Shown here one piece after another: positions 27,641 to 36,690 of a stretch of DNA of 64,000 bases. The stretch spans positions 186,001 to 250,000 of the forward strand of contig NZ_JBLZNC010000004.1 in NCBI RefSeq assembly GCF_048553715.1, read 5' to 3'. The stretch comes from Sagittula sp048553715 (GTDB lineage: Bacteria; Pseudomonadota; Alphaproteobacteria; Rhodobacterales; Rhodobacteraceae). Under the pieces are notes generated by a model. The model saw only the letters and a list, made by a program, of their open reading frames with translations, was not told the origin of the DNA and made no database searches. Within the stretch, counting starts at the first letter, position 1. Each line of letters begins with the position of its first letter. A program made the translations under genes and the position numbers.

Positions 27641-28405
27641 ATGACAGGGCCCCGACAGTTTTCCGATTCCCAAGCGGCGCTTTTCGCCCATGACGAGGTG
27701 CCGGTCGATCCGGCACCGGCGAAACAGACGCAGCCGTCCTATATCCGCGACCATCGTGCCCGATTGCGTGAACGGTTTCTAACGGGCGGGGCGGATGCCA
27801 TGCCGGATTACGAAATGCTGGAATTGGTGCTGTTTCGGGCCATTCCGCGCCGTGATGTGAAACCTTTGGCCCGTGCTTTGCTGGACGCGTTTGGTGATTT
27901 CAATGGGGTGCTGTCCGCCCCGCGCAACCGCTTGGCCGAGCTGAACGGCGTTGGCGATGCGGTCATTTGCGAATTGAAGATCGTCGAGGCTGCGGCCCAC
28001 CGGCTTGCCCGTTCCCGTGTGATCCAGAAGCCTGTCCTTAGCAGTTGGAACGCGCTATTGGATTATTGCCAGACCGCCATGGCCCATGGCGACATCGAAC
28101 AGTTCCGCGTTCTGTATCTGGATCGTAAAAACGTCCTGATCGCCGATGAACAGCAGGCGCGTGGCACGGTGGATCATGTGCCCGTCTACCCGCGCGAGGT
28201 GGTCAAACGCGCGCTTGAATTGAACGCCACGGCGATGATTTTGGTACACAATCATCCCTCTGGCGATCCCACCCCGTCGGAGGCCGACATCGTGGTGACC
28301 GAACAAATCCAATCCGCAGCGGATGCGCTGGGGATCGTCCTGCACGATCACCTTGTCATCGGAAAATCCCGCGAATTAAGCTTTCGGTCAGAGGGGCTGC
28401 TTTAG
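27641..28405 (+). CDS. radC: RadC family JAB/MPN protein
   Basis: The 254-residue protein has an N-terminal helix-hairpin-helix part (about 75-110) and the RadC metalloprotease-like JAMM motif LVHNHPSGDPTPSEAD near residue 200. Despite its name, a role in DNA repair is not established, and the activity of the JAB domain in RadC is unknown. The ATG at 27641 was chosen over a TTG seven codons upstream. Its stop overlaps the convergent OmpA-fusion gene by 4 bp. Confidence 0.9.
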   Translation: MTGPRQFSDSQAALFAHDEVPVDPAPAKQTQPSYIRDHRARLRERFLTGGADAMPDYEMLELVLFRAIPRRDVKPLARALLDAFGDFNGVLSAPRNRLAELNGVGDAVICELKIVEAAAHRLARSRVIQKPVLSSWNALLDYCQTAMAHGDIEQFRVLYLDRKNVLIADEQQARGTVDHVPVYPREVVKRALELNATAMILVHNHPSGDPTPSEADIVVTEQIQSAADALGIVLHDHLVIGKSRELSFRSEGLL

Positions 28406-29967
28406 CGCACCCAGACTTCGACGCGGCGGTTGGCCTCGCGCCCCCAAACGGTATCGTCGCAGGCCATGGGCATGGCCTCGCCAAAGGCGTCGGATGCCAG
28501 CTTCGTTCGGTCAAAATCAGCGGTTTCCGCAGCCAGCTCTACCGCGATCCTTACCGCTTCGGCCCGTTTGCGGGCGATGTTCAGATTGGCACTGGCCGGG
28601 CCTTGGCCATCGGAAAAGCCAACGAACAAAAGCGTCTGCCCGTCATAGTCTCCGGCCTCCAACGCTTGCGCCAGTTGCAGCACGTTAGATCGCGATTGCG
28701 CATCTAGTCGGGAGGAGCCCGGCTCGAACCGGAAGGAGGTCGTCAGCCGTTGCATGGGCATCATGCGGGTTACCAGCCGTTGCAGCTCGCCCAAGCCATC
28801 CGCCCCTTCGGCCACGGTGATGGCATTGGCAAGACGGTTGCCCTGGATCTCTGTCGGCACGCGTTCGGGTGATTGATCGACAAAGCCCGCGCGGCGAATG
28901 ACGATCTGCGCCGCCTCACTGCGGGTGTAGCGCAGAAAATCGCGCGCCAAGGCGGGCAGCCTGCGCGCCGGAATGTACAAAAACGCCTGCGTGGTCAGCG
29001 GGTAATCTTCGGTCTTGATGCTACGGCGGGCCGCCGTCAGGGCAAAGCCGCAGCGCCCCGCCAGCGGCAGCGGTTTGGCGTCGCCAACCTCGGCAAAGCT
29101 TGCAACCCCAAGGCCAAAGGGATCGCGCGCCACTGCCGTGGCCAAAGCATCGTTTGACGTATGCCGCACCGCAGGGCCGATTTGCGCGTCGACAGGGGCA
29201 AGCAGCTTGTCCTCCATCCCCTGAGCCAGCCCTGACCCGGCATCGCGCAGATGCACGGTGATCGGCGCATCGGGGCCGCCAAAGGCCGCCCAGTTGGTTT
29301 CCCGCCCTGTCAGGATCGAAAGAAGGTCGGACAGGGTGATCTGATCGACCGGATTGCCCGGTGAGACCACAGGCACCAGCGCATCCAGCGCCAGCACGGT
29401 GGACCGGTTGGAGAGGGTCAGATCGCCCAGACCGGCCTCGCGTGCGCGGGTCGCTTCGGTCTTGCGCACCGCGCGCAGGGCCATGACCATGTCGGCCTCG
29501 CCCGCCAGAAGATCGGCAAACCCTTCGTCGGTATTGGTGACACGGAAATGGAACCGTCCCACGTCGCGGCCGGTGTCGGCGTTGCGCAGGGTGTAGATGA
29601 AATGTGTGTCGTCCTGCGTCGTGCGGGTGGCGGTCAGGCCGTTGCGCCGGGCGAAAGCCTCGACCAAGGCGGGCATCATCACGCGGCCCAACGTCGACGA
29701 TCCCGAAATGCGCATCTCTGCCACGTAATCGGTCAACGACGGGCAGCCGACCCCGTCGCAATTCACGCCAGAGCCATCGACGGTGAGCTCCCCGAATTCG
29801 GTGTCGACGCGGTAGAATTCGCCATCAAAGCCCAACAGGGTGCCGGTGATCTCGATACTGCCATCACGCGATTGCAGAGTGATGTCCTGAGCATTGGCGG
29901 GGCTGGCAGCCCAAACGGCATGCAGACAGATAAGCGCGGCGCAACACGCCGCACGCCAGATTGTCAT
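28402..29967 (-). CDS. Substrate-binding protein (PstS-like) fused to an OmpA domain
   Basis: The 521-residue protein has a signal peptide (cleavage near ASPANA|QD), a periplasmic phosphate-binding-protein-like domain at about 85-350 (MRISGSSTLG near 86, FLRYTRSEAAQ near 340), and a C-terminal OmpA-like domain from about 400 (SFRFEPGSSRLDAQ, VGFSDGQGPASANLNIARKRAEAV, ending GREANRRVEVWVR). OmpA domains grip peptidoglycan, so this would tether a ligand-binding domain to the wall. The ligand is not known. The pattern is seen in other Rhodobacteraceae. It lies with the next two minus-strand genes but with separate spacers. Confidence 0.82.
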   Translation of the reverse strand: MTIWRAACCAALICLHAVWAASPANAQDITLQSRDGSIEITGTLLGFDGEFYRVDTEFGELTVDGSGVNCDGVGCPSLTDYVAEMRISGSSTLGRVMMPALVEAFARRNGLTATRTTQDDTHFIYTLRNADTGRDVGRFHFRVTNTDEGFADLLAGEADMVMALRAVRKTEATRAREAGLGDLTLSNRSTVLALDALVPVVSPGNPVDQITLSDLLSILTGRETNWAAFGGPDAPITVHLRDAGSGLAQGMEDKLLAPVDAQIGPAVRHTSNDALATAVARDPFGLGVASFAEVGDAKPLPLAGRCGFALTAARRSIKTEDYPLTTQAFLYIPARRLPALARDFLRYTRSEAAQIVIRRAGFVDQSPERVPTEIQGNRLANAITVAEGADGLGELQRLVTRMMPMQRLTTSFRFEPGSSRLDAQSRSNVLQLAQALEAGDYDGQTLLFVGFSDGQGPASANLNIARKRAEAVRIAVELAAETADFDRTKLASDAFGEAMPMACDDTVWGREANRRVEVWVR

Positions 29968-29991
29968 GATGCCCCTCGTAGATCGCCTGTT

Positions 29992-30954
29992 TTACTTGGC
30001 GGCGATTGTCAGGTCTTCGACGAGGTTTTTCAACACCAGAAAGTCACCCGTGCCGCCGCATTCCGGCATATCCAGCGTTACACTGCGGGTCCGCAGGATG
30101 TGATCGGTGCGCAGTTGTAGGGTTTGCGCCTCTATTTGGCGGTTGCAATTGGCGGGTGTGATTTCCGCCTCCACTGTCAGGTGGATATCGCCGGAGCGGG
30201 TCGCGGCCCCGATGGGAAAGGAATAGACCTGCGCCTGCTGTGCGTCGGGCATATCGGGGCGGCCAAGTGTCTGCATAAAGCCACCGATGCCGCGTGCGGC
30301 ATCCGCCAGATCGCCACGCGCCTTTGCGTGGATGTGGCCGGTGGCGAAATAGTCCGACCCGAATTCCCGGGCGTGGAGCCCCAGACCGGTGGTGCCGGTC
30401 CACTGCACCACGATCCGGTCATAGAACTCCAGCGTGGGCACTGCGGCGACGGCGGTGGCGGTCGCGCCAGAGGCAAAAGATGTCATCACCAGTGCGGTCT
30501 GCGACAGGGCGGGCAGGGTGACGGTCAGGGGGCCGTCATCTGGCATGCGGTCGGTGAACATCATGCCTTGGTGATGAAAGGTGACCCGCTCTGCCGCATG
30601 GCACGGCGCGGTCAGGGTCGCCGCGATCAGCGCACCTGCGCCGGGCGCAAGGTCAAGCGATACGGGGCAATTCGAGGTTACGGGCACATCTTGTGGTGGC
30701 AGAGCCGGTTCGTCCAAAGCCACTGGCGTGGGCTGGGGGGCGGTCGGACGGGGCGCGGGGCGCGCACCGACCGAAGAAGTGGGGCTGATGGCCGTCAGTT
30801 CCACGGGGCCGGTCACAGGGGGCTGCGCGGGGGCCGTGCCACCGTATTGCATGACATATCCAATGCCCAGAGCCGCGCAGAGGGTGATGCCTGCAATCGC
30901 CGCGCGCAGGCGTGTTTCGCGCGCAAATTCCGGCAGTTTAATGTGCAGTGGCAT
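29992..30954 (-). CDS. Membrane-anchored protein of unknown function
   Basis: The 320-residue protein has a short basic cytoplasmic lead, one membrane segment (about 17-36), a proline-rich linker (about 42-90) and a periplasmic domain with a few cysteines. I recognise no family. It lies 24 bp upstream of the OmpA-fusion gene on the same strand. The pairing suggests a shared envelope role, but that is inference. Confidence 0.7.
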   Translation of the reverse strand: MPLHIKLPEFARETRLRAAIAGITLCAALGIGYVMQYGGTAPAQPPVTGPVELTAISPTSSVGARPAPRPTAPQPTPVALDEPALPPQDVPVTSNCPVSLDLAPGAGALIAATLTAPCHAAERVTFHHQGMMFTDRMPDDGPLTVTLPALSQTALVMTSFASGATATAVAAVPTLEFYDRIVVQWTGTTGLGLHAREFGSDYFATGHIHAKARGDLADAARGIGGFMQTLGRPDMPDAQQAQVYSFPIGAATRSGDIHLTVEAEITPANCNRQIEAQTLQLRTDHILRTRSVTLDMPECGGTGDFLVLKNLVEDLTIAAK

Positions 30955-31077
30955 GGCGGGCTCCTGTCCCTTGGGTTCGGGACATAAGTGGAGCGCAACT
31001 GTGGCCGAGATTGGGCGGACAGGGGGATTCTTGAAGGCTTTTACACTTTAGACGTGCGTATTGTTTCCGCGTCAGAG

Positions 31078-31476
31078 TCAAAGCCAGTCGCGCAGAATCG
31101 GAATCAGCGGGAGATCCGCAGGCGGCATCGGGTAGTCACGCAGCGCTTGCGGGCGGACCCATTTCAGCGCCTGACCTTCCTTGGACTGCACGGTGCCATT
31201 CCATTTGCGACAGGCGAAAAGCGGCATCAGCAGGTGAAAATCATCGTAGCTGTGCGAGGCAAAGGTCAGCGGCGCCAGACAGCTGTCCCATGTTTCGATC
31301 CCCAGTTCCTCGTGGAGTTCGCGCACCAAGGCGGCCTCAGGTGTTTCGCCGGGCTCGATCTTGCCGCCGGGAAACTCCCACAGGCCCGCCATGGATTTGC
31401 CTTCGGGCCGCTGGGCCAGCAAAACGCGCCCGTCGGTGTCGATCAGCGCGACGGCGGAAACGAGGATGATCTTCAT
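31078..31476 (-). CDS. mutT: 8-oxo-dGTP diphosphatase MutT (Nudix)
   Basis: The 132-residue protein has a Nudix box with the form GX5EX7REXXEEXGX: GGKIEPGETPEAALVRELHE followed by ELGI (about residues 38-60). WEFPGGKIEPGE and the small size point to MutT, which cleans 8-oxo-dGTP from the nucleotide pool. It lies downstream of argJ on the same strand, with a 32-bp repeat between them. Confidence 0.88.
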   Translation of the reverse strand: MKIILVSAVALIDTDGRVLLAQRPEGKSMAGLWEFPGGKIEPGETPEAALVRELHEELGIETWDSCLAPLTFASHSYDDFHLLMPLFACRKWNGTVQSKEGQALKWVRPQALRDYPMPPADLPLIPILRDWL

Positions 31477-31524
31477 AGTGGGAGGCTCCTGTAGGACGGG
31501 GCGGAGGCGGGGCTCTGCCCCGCA

Positions 31525-31556
31525 CCCCGAGGTATTTCGACCAAGAAAAAGCGCGC
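31525..31556 (-). repeat. 32-bp dispersed repeat downstream of argJ
   Basis: The minus strand reads GCGCGCTTTTTCTTGG and ends AAATACCTCGGGG. It is 30/32 identical to a copy right after pgm (62453-62484), and in both cases it follows a gene's 3' end in the gene's direction and is itself followed by a GC hairpin. Confidence 0.85.
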
Positions 31557-31564
31557 AGTCGCGA

Positions 31565-32779
31565 TCAGGACCGATAGTCGGCGTTGATCGAGATGTAGCC
31601 GTGGGTCAGGTCGCAGGTCCAGACCGTTGCCGCACCCTGACCAAGGCCGATGTCGACATCGATGCTGATTTCCGGCTGCTTCATCACGGCGGCGCCTTGT
31701 TCCTCGGCGTAATCCGGAGAAACCCAGCCGTTTTCCGCCACCAGCACATCGCCGAAGCGGATGGTCAGGGCGTCGCGATCGGCGGCGGCGCCGCTTTTGC
31801 CGATGGCCATGACGATCCGCCCCCAGTTCGGGTCTTCGCCCGCGATGGCTGTCTTGACCAATGGAGAGTTCGCGATGGCCAGCGCATGGGTGCGAGCGTC
31901 GTCACCGGAGGCCGCACCTGTGACGTTGACGGTGACAAATTTGGTGGCACCTTCACCGTCTTTGACCACCAGATGCGCGAGCTCGCGGAAGACATCGTGC
32001 ACAGCGGTGGCGAAATCGGCGTTGCCTTCGACGTCTACACCTGATGCGCCTGTTGCACCCATCAGCAGCGTGTCCGAGGTGGAGGTGTCGCTGTCGACGG
32101 TGATGTTGTTGAAGGTGCGTGCGTTGGCCTCCGAGACGAGCTTTTGCAGTGCGGCGCGGCTGATTTTCGCATCCGTGAAGACATAGACCAGCATCGTCGC
32201 CATATCGGGGGCGATCATGCCGGAGCCTTTGGCGATGCCTGCGATCTGCACATCTTTGCCATCTACCGAGACGGTGCGCGTAGCACCCTTGGCAAAGGTG
32301 TCGGTCGTCATGATCGCGCGCGCGGCATCGGGGAGGGAATCGGGCGAGAGGGCGCCGGTTGCCTCTGCGAGTTTTGCGATGATGCGGTCATGCGGCAGAG
32401 GCTGGCCGATCACACCGGTTGACGAGGTGAATATGCGATCCTCTGGCAGGCCGGTCGCCTGCGCTACAGCGGTGCAAATGGCGGCGACAGATGTTTCCCC
32501 GGCGCGGCCTGTGAAGGCGTTGGAGTTGCCGGAGTTCACCAGAATGGCGGCGCCCGCATCGCTGTCGCCGGCAATTTTTGCCTGACAGTCCAATACCGGC
32601 GCAGAACGGGTGGCAGAGCGTGTGAACACGCCTGCCACGGAGCTGCCCGGATCCAGCACCGCCAACATCACATCGACGCGGTTTTTGTATTTTACACCGG
32701 CCTCGACCGCGGCAAAGCGCACGCCCTGAATGACCGGAAGCGCCGGGAAGGAAGCCGGCGCGAGAGGGGAGATCGCCAT
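31565..32779 (-). CDS. argJ: Bifunctional glutamate N-acetyltransferase / amino-acid acetyltransferase ArgJ
   Basis: The 404-residue precursor moves the acetyl group from N-acetylornithine to glutamate, and in some organisms uses acetyl-CoA, in arginine synthesis. It self-cleaves before the threonine of the ATML motif (KGSGMIAPDMATMLVYVFTD), which then acts as nucleophile. The motif is intact. The ArgJ fold segments VRFAAVEAGVKYKNRVDVML near residue 22 and the end YISINADYRS are typical. It starts 3 bp after the upstream parvulin gene, so the two are co-transcribed. Confidence 0.95.
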   Translation of the reverse strand: MAISPLAPASFPALPVIQGVRFAAVEAGVKYKNRVDVMLAVLDPGSSVAGVFTRSATRSAPVLDCQAKIAGDSDAGAAILVNSGNSNAFTGRAGETSVAAICTAVAQATGLPEDRIFTSSTGVIGQPLPHDRIIAKLAEATGALSPDSLPDAARAIMTTDTFAKGATRTVSVDGKDVQIAGIAKGSGMIAPDMATMLVYVFTDAKISRAALQKLVSEANARTFNNITVDSDTSTSDTLLMGATGASGVDVEGNADFATAVHDVFRELAHLVVKDGEGATKFVTVNVTGAASGDDARTHALAIANSPLVKTAIAGEDPNWGRIVMAIGKSGAAADRDALTIRFGDVLVAENGWVSPDYAEEQGAAVMKQPEISIDVDIGLGQGAATVWTCDLTHGYISINADYRS

Positions 32780-32782
32780 GGG

Positions 32783-33664
32783 TCAGTCTTCCAGCAGCTG
32801 GGTGGCCGACAGCAGCGACGGGTCGATTTCGGTCTGGGGCGGCTGCGAGATATCGGCGGCTTCGGTGAGTTCGGTAATATGCGCCTCGACGGCTTCTTGC
32901 TGCAGTTGCTGGGTGATCTGGTCGCGCACCTCGTCCAGGGTGGGCGCTTCGAGCGCGCGGGTGTCGTTGAGTTTGATCACATGCCAGCCGAACTGGGTTT
33001 CGATCGGGCCGGTGATGTCGCCGGGGTTCAGCGATTCCACAGCGGTCTGGAACTCTGCGACCATGGTGCCCGCACCGAACCAGCCCAGCGAGCCGCCGTT
33101 GGGGCCGGAGGGGCCGGTGGATTTCTCCCGCGCGACGTTGGCGAAATCGGCATCTCCCTTGACCTCGGCCAGCACGGCTTTGGCCTCTTCCTCTGTTTCC
33201 AGCAGGATGTGCGAGGCGTTGTATTCCTTGCCCTGTTCTGCATCGACGTAGTCGCGTTTGTAGGCCGCTTCAACCATCTCGTCGGTGACGGCGCGGTCTG
33301 CCACCTCGGTGATGGCGACGGCTGCGCGCAGGGAGCGGGTTTCGTTTTCCAGCGACAGGCGCACCAGATCCGTGTCGGTGGCGTCCTCAGACTGGGACAG
33401 CACCTCTTGCTGGATCAGCTGCCGCAGCAGGCCGTCATAAAGCTGGTCATCGGGGATCTGCTGATACTGTTCGGGCAGCGACGCCTTGGCGATGATCATG
33501 TGGCCCATGGTGATCTCGGTTCCGCCCACGGTGGCGACAACCTGATCAAGCGCTTCTTTGCCGACGACGGGCGCGTCGTCCTGTGCCATGGCACCGGCGG
33601 GCAGCGCCAGCATCAGCGATACGAGGGCTGCGCCCAGCTTTAGATCACGTGTGGTTTTAGACAT
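32783..33664 (-). CDS. Parvulin-type peptidyl-prolyl cis-trans isomerase
   Basis: The 293-residue protein has a signal peptide (cleavage near GAMAQ|DD) and a parvulin domain at about 140-235 (ASHILLETEEEAKAVLAEVK, GGSLGWFGAGTMVAEF, IETQFGWHVIKL), flanked by SurA-like helical parts. It would speed proline isomerisation of proteins in the periplasm. The ATG at 33664 has GAGGAGG upstream on the minus strand. A longer frame upstream was rejected. The gene is divergent from secA and leads the argJ transcript. Confidence 0.9.
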   Translation of the reverse strand: MSKTTRDLKLGAALVSLMLALPAGAMAQDDAPVVGKEALDQVVATVGGTEITMGHMIIAKASLPEQYQQIPDDQLYDGLLRQLIQQEVLSQSEDATDTDLVRLSLENETRSLRAAVAITEVADRAVTDEMVEAAYKRDYVDAEQGKEYNASHILLETEEEAKAVLAEVKGDADFANVAREKSTGPSGPNGGSLGWFGAGTMVAEFQTAVESLNPGDITGPIETQFGWHVIKLNDTRALEAPTLDEVRDQITQQLQQEAVEAHITELTEAADISQPPQTEIDPSLLSATQLLED

Positions 33665-33835
33665 ACCGTCCTCCTCATCCGCCTGCCGCATCCAGCGGTG
33701 GCGTTGACACTTACCAACCTGCCGCTTACATGCCGCAAGGGCCCTGCGTGGCCGGTCTCTCGGGCCTTGTGTATTGGCTTGGGTTCAGGCGGGCAAGCAG
33801 ATGCCTCACACGAAACCGAGAACAGGTATTCAGGC

Positions 33836-36595
33836 ATGTTGGGAAAAATCGCGCGCAAGGTCTTTGGCACAGCAAATGACCGCAAGATCAAGGCCACCCG
33901 CCCGCTGGTGGAAAAGATCAACGCGCTGGAGCCTGACTTTGAAAAGCTCGACGATGCGGGGCTGATCGCCAAGACGGAAGAGTTCAAGGACCGTCTCGCC
34001 AAAGGTGAGTCGCTGGACAGCCTGCTGCCCGAGGCCTTTGCCAACTGCCGCGAGGGCGCAAAGCGCGCACTGGGCCTGCGGGCCTATGATGTGCAGCTGA
34101 TGGGCGGCATCTTTTTGCATCAGGGCAACATCGCCGAGATGAAGACGGGCGAGGGCAAGACGCTGATGTCGACCTTTGCCGCCTATCTCAATGCGCTGAC
34201 CGGACGCGGCGTGCATGTGGTCACGGTCAACGACTACCTCGCCAAGCGTGACGCCGAATGGATGGCCAAGGTCTATGCCGCCTTGGGTCTGAACACCGGC
34301 GTGATCTACCCCCGCCAGCCCGATGATGAAAAGGCGCAGGCCTATGCCTGTGATATCACCTACGCCACCAACAACGAGCTTGGGTTCGATTATCTGCGCG
34401 ACAATATGAAATCCGACATTGCACAAATCCACCAGCGCGATCACTATTTCGCTATCGTTGACGAGGTCGACAGCATCCTGATCGACGAGGCGCGGACGCC
34501 GCTGATCATCTCCGGCCCTGCCGATGACCGGTCCGAGCTGTATGTCTCTGTCGACAAATTCATCCCCGAGCTGGCCGACGACCACTTCAGCGTCGATGAA
34601 AAGACCCGCAACGTGACCTTCACCGATGAAGGCAACGAATACCTCGAGGAAAACCTGCAGGCGCGCGGTCTGCTGCCCGAGGGGCAGTCGCTGTACGATC
34701 CCGAATCGACCACCGTTGTGCACCACGTCAATCAGGCGATCCGCGCGCATAAGCTGTTCCAGAAGGACAAGGATTACATCGTCCGCGACGGCGAAGTGAT
34801 GCTGATCGACGAATTCACAGGCCGCATGATGGCCGGGCGCCGTTTGTCCGATGGTCTGCATCAGGCGATCGAGGCCAAAGAGGGTGTCGAGATCAAACCG
34901 GAAAACGTCACGCTGGCCTCTGTGACCTTCCAGAATTACTTCCGCCTGTATGACAAGCTGGGTGGCATGACCGGCACCGCCGCCACCGAGGTCGAGGAAT
35001 TCCGCGAGATCTACGGTCTTGGCGTGGTTGAAGTGCCGACAAACCGGCCCATCGCACGGATCGACGAGGACGACCGCGTCTATCGCACCGCGCAGGAGAA
35101 ATACGCGGCCATCGTCGAGGAAATCACTAAGGCGCATAAAAAGCAGCAGCCGGTTCTGGTGGGCACGACCTCGATCGAAAAGTCCGAGATGCTCAGCCAG
35201 TTGCTGACGCAGGCGCAGTTGCCGCACAACGTTCTGAACGCGCGCCAGCATGAGCAAGAGGCGCAGATCGTCGCCGACGCGGGCAAACTGGGGGCCATCA
35301 CCATCGCCACCAACATGGCAGGCCGCGGCACCGACATCAAACTGGGCGGCAACGTCGAGTTCAAGATCATGGAAGCCATCGCCGCCAACCCTGACAGCGA
35401 CCCCGAAGAGCTGCGGACCCGGATCGAAGAGGCCCACAAGGCCGACGAAAAAGCGGTCAAGGAGGCCGGTGGCCTGTTCGTCCTCGCCACAGAGCGTCAC
35501 GAAAGCCGCCGGATCGACAACCAGCTGCGCGGCCGTTCGGGCCGTCAGGGGGATCCGGGGCGGTCGTCCTTCTTCCTGTCGCTTGACGACGACCTGATGC
35601 GCATCTTCGGCTCGGAACGTCTGGACAAGGTTCTGTCCGGTCTTGGCATGAAAGAGGGCGAGGCCATCGTGCACCCTTGGGTCAACAAATCGCTCGAGCG
35701 CGCACAGGCCAAGGTCGAAGGCCGCAACTTCGACATTCGTAAACAACTGCTGAAGTTCGATGACGTGATGAACGATCAGCGCAAGGTCATCTTTGGCCAG
35801 CGCCGCGAGATCATGGAAAGTGCCGATATCTCGGAGATCGTGACCGAGATGCGCGAAGAGGTGATCGACGAGCTGGTCGACATCTATTGCCCGCCGCGCA
35901 GCTATGCCGACCAGTGGGACGTGCAGGGGCTGTACGCCGCGGGCATCCAGAAGCTGGGCGTCGATGCGCCTGTCATCGCATGGGCCGAAGAAGATGGCGT
36001 GGATCAGGACGTGATCCGCGAGCGCCTTGAAGAGCTGACCGCCAAGATGATGGCGGAAAAAGAAGCGGCCTTTGGGCCCGACACCATGCGTTCGGTCGAA
36101 AAGCAGTTCCTGCTGCAAACCATCGACAAGAAATGGCGCGAACACCTGCTAACGCTGGAGCATCTGCGATCGGTTGTTGGTTTCCGTGGCTATGCCCAGC
36201 GTGACCCGCTGAACGAATACAAGAACGAAGCCTTCCAACTGTTCGAGAACCTGCTTGACGGGCTGCGTGAGGACGTGACCGAACAGCTCAGCCAGGTCCG
36301 CCCGATGACCGAGGAAGAACGCCAGAAAATGATGGCCGAGTTGCGCGCCCAGCAAGAGGCGATGCAAAAGGCAGCAGCGGCCCAGCAGGCGGGCGCCGCA
36401 GGTTCTGCTGCCGCGGCGGCCGGTGTGGCGGCGACCCCCGCTGCGGGCGAAGCACAGGCCGAAGGTTCCGCTCCGGACGGCGCACTGCCCGGTTTCGACG
36501 AAACCGACCAATCCACCTGGGGCAACCCCGGCCGCAACGACCCTTGCCCCTGCGGCTCGGGCCTGAAATTCAAACACTGCCACGGCAAACTGTAA
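33836..36595 (+). CDS. secA: Protein translocase ATPase SecA
   Basis: The 919-residue motor drives proteins through SecYEG. Walker A is at residues 102-109 (MKTGEGKT), Walker B is in VDEVDSILIDEAR near 210, and the helicase-like motifs in TNMAGRGTDIKLGG near 500 and GRSGRQGDPGRSSF near 570 are intact. The C-terminal zinc-binding tail ends CPCGSGLKFKHCHGK. The ATG at 33836 gives the usual MLGKIARKVFG start. It is divergent from the parvulin gene. The island border repeat begins 9 bp after its stop codon, which raises the idea that its conserved 3' end is an attachment site. Confidence 0.98.
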   Translation: MLGKIARKVFGTANDRKIKATRPLVEKINALEPDFEKLDDAGLIAKTEEFKDRLAKGESLDSLLPEAFANCREGAKRALGLRAYDVQLMGGIFLHQGNIAEMKTGEGKTLMSTFAAYLNALTGRGVHVVTVNDYLAKRDAEWMAKVYAALGLNTGVIYPRQPDDEKAQAYACDITYATNNELGFDYLRDNMKSDIAQIHQRDHYFAIVDEVDSILIDEARTPLIISGPADDRSELYVSVDKFIPELADDHFSVDEKTRNVTFTDEGNEYLEENLQARGLLPEGQSLYDPESTTVVHHVNQAIRAHKLFQKDKDYIVRDGEVMLIDEFTGRMMAGRRLSDGLHQAIEAKEGVEIKPENVTLASVTFQNYFRLYDKLGGMTGTAATEVEEFREIYGLGVVEVPTNRPIARIDEDDRVYRTAQEKYAAIVEEITKAHKKQQPVLVGTTSIEKSEMLSQLLTQAQLPHNVLNARQHEQEAQIVADAGKLGAITIATNMAGRGTDIKLGGNVEFKIMEAIAANPDSDPEELRTRIEEAHKADEKAVKEAGGLFVLATERHESRRIDNQLRGRSGRQGDPGRSSFFLSLDDDLMRIFGSERLDKVLSGLGMKEGEAIVHPWVNKSLERAQAKVEGRNFDIRKQLLKFDDVMNDQRKVIFGQRREIMESADISEIVTEMREEVIDELVDIYCPPRSYADQWDVQGLYAAGIQKLGVDAPVIAWAEEDGVDQDVIRERLEELTAKMMAEKEAAFGPDTMRSVEKQFLLQTIDKKWREHLLTLEHLRSVVGFRGYAQRDPLNEYKNEAFQLFENLLDGLREDVTEQLSQVRPMTEEERQKMMAELRAQQEAMQKAAAAQQAGAAGSAAAAAGVAATPAAGEAQAEGSAPDGALPGFDETDQSTWGNPGRNDPCPCGSGLKFKHCHGKL

Positions 36596-36604
36596 CGCAT
36601 CTTC

Positions 36605-36689
36605 TGTTTGAAGAAGACGGCCAAGTTCGTCCCGAATCCGGGTAAGTTTGTCCCAAGATCTGTATATAGGGGTGCCGAGAGGCGCCCCT
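36605..36689. repeat. 85-bp island-flanking direct repeat, left copy
   Basis: This segment is 80/85 identical, with no gaps, to 58687-58771 in the same orientation. It starts 9 bp after the secA stop. It contains two copies of the 15-bp motif (36620-36634 and 36641-36655) and ends in a hairpin (AGGGGTGCC/GGCGCCCCT) that could be the secA terminator. Confidence 0.92.
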
Positions 36690-36690
36690 A
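36668..36690. terminator. Hairpin downstream of secA, candidate terminator
   Basis: AGGGGTGCC and GGCGCCCCT form a 9-bp stem (one G-T pair) around GAGA. No long T-run follows. The same hairpin recurs in the right copy of the 85-bp repeat at about 58750-58771, close to the end of the convergent ROK gene. Confidence 0.55.

Noticed and set aside
33830..36145. 771-codon antisense frame over secA
   Set aside because: The same kind of shadow. secA is well conserved on the plus strand.
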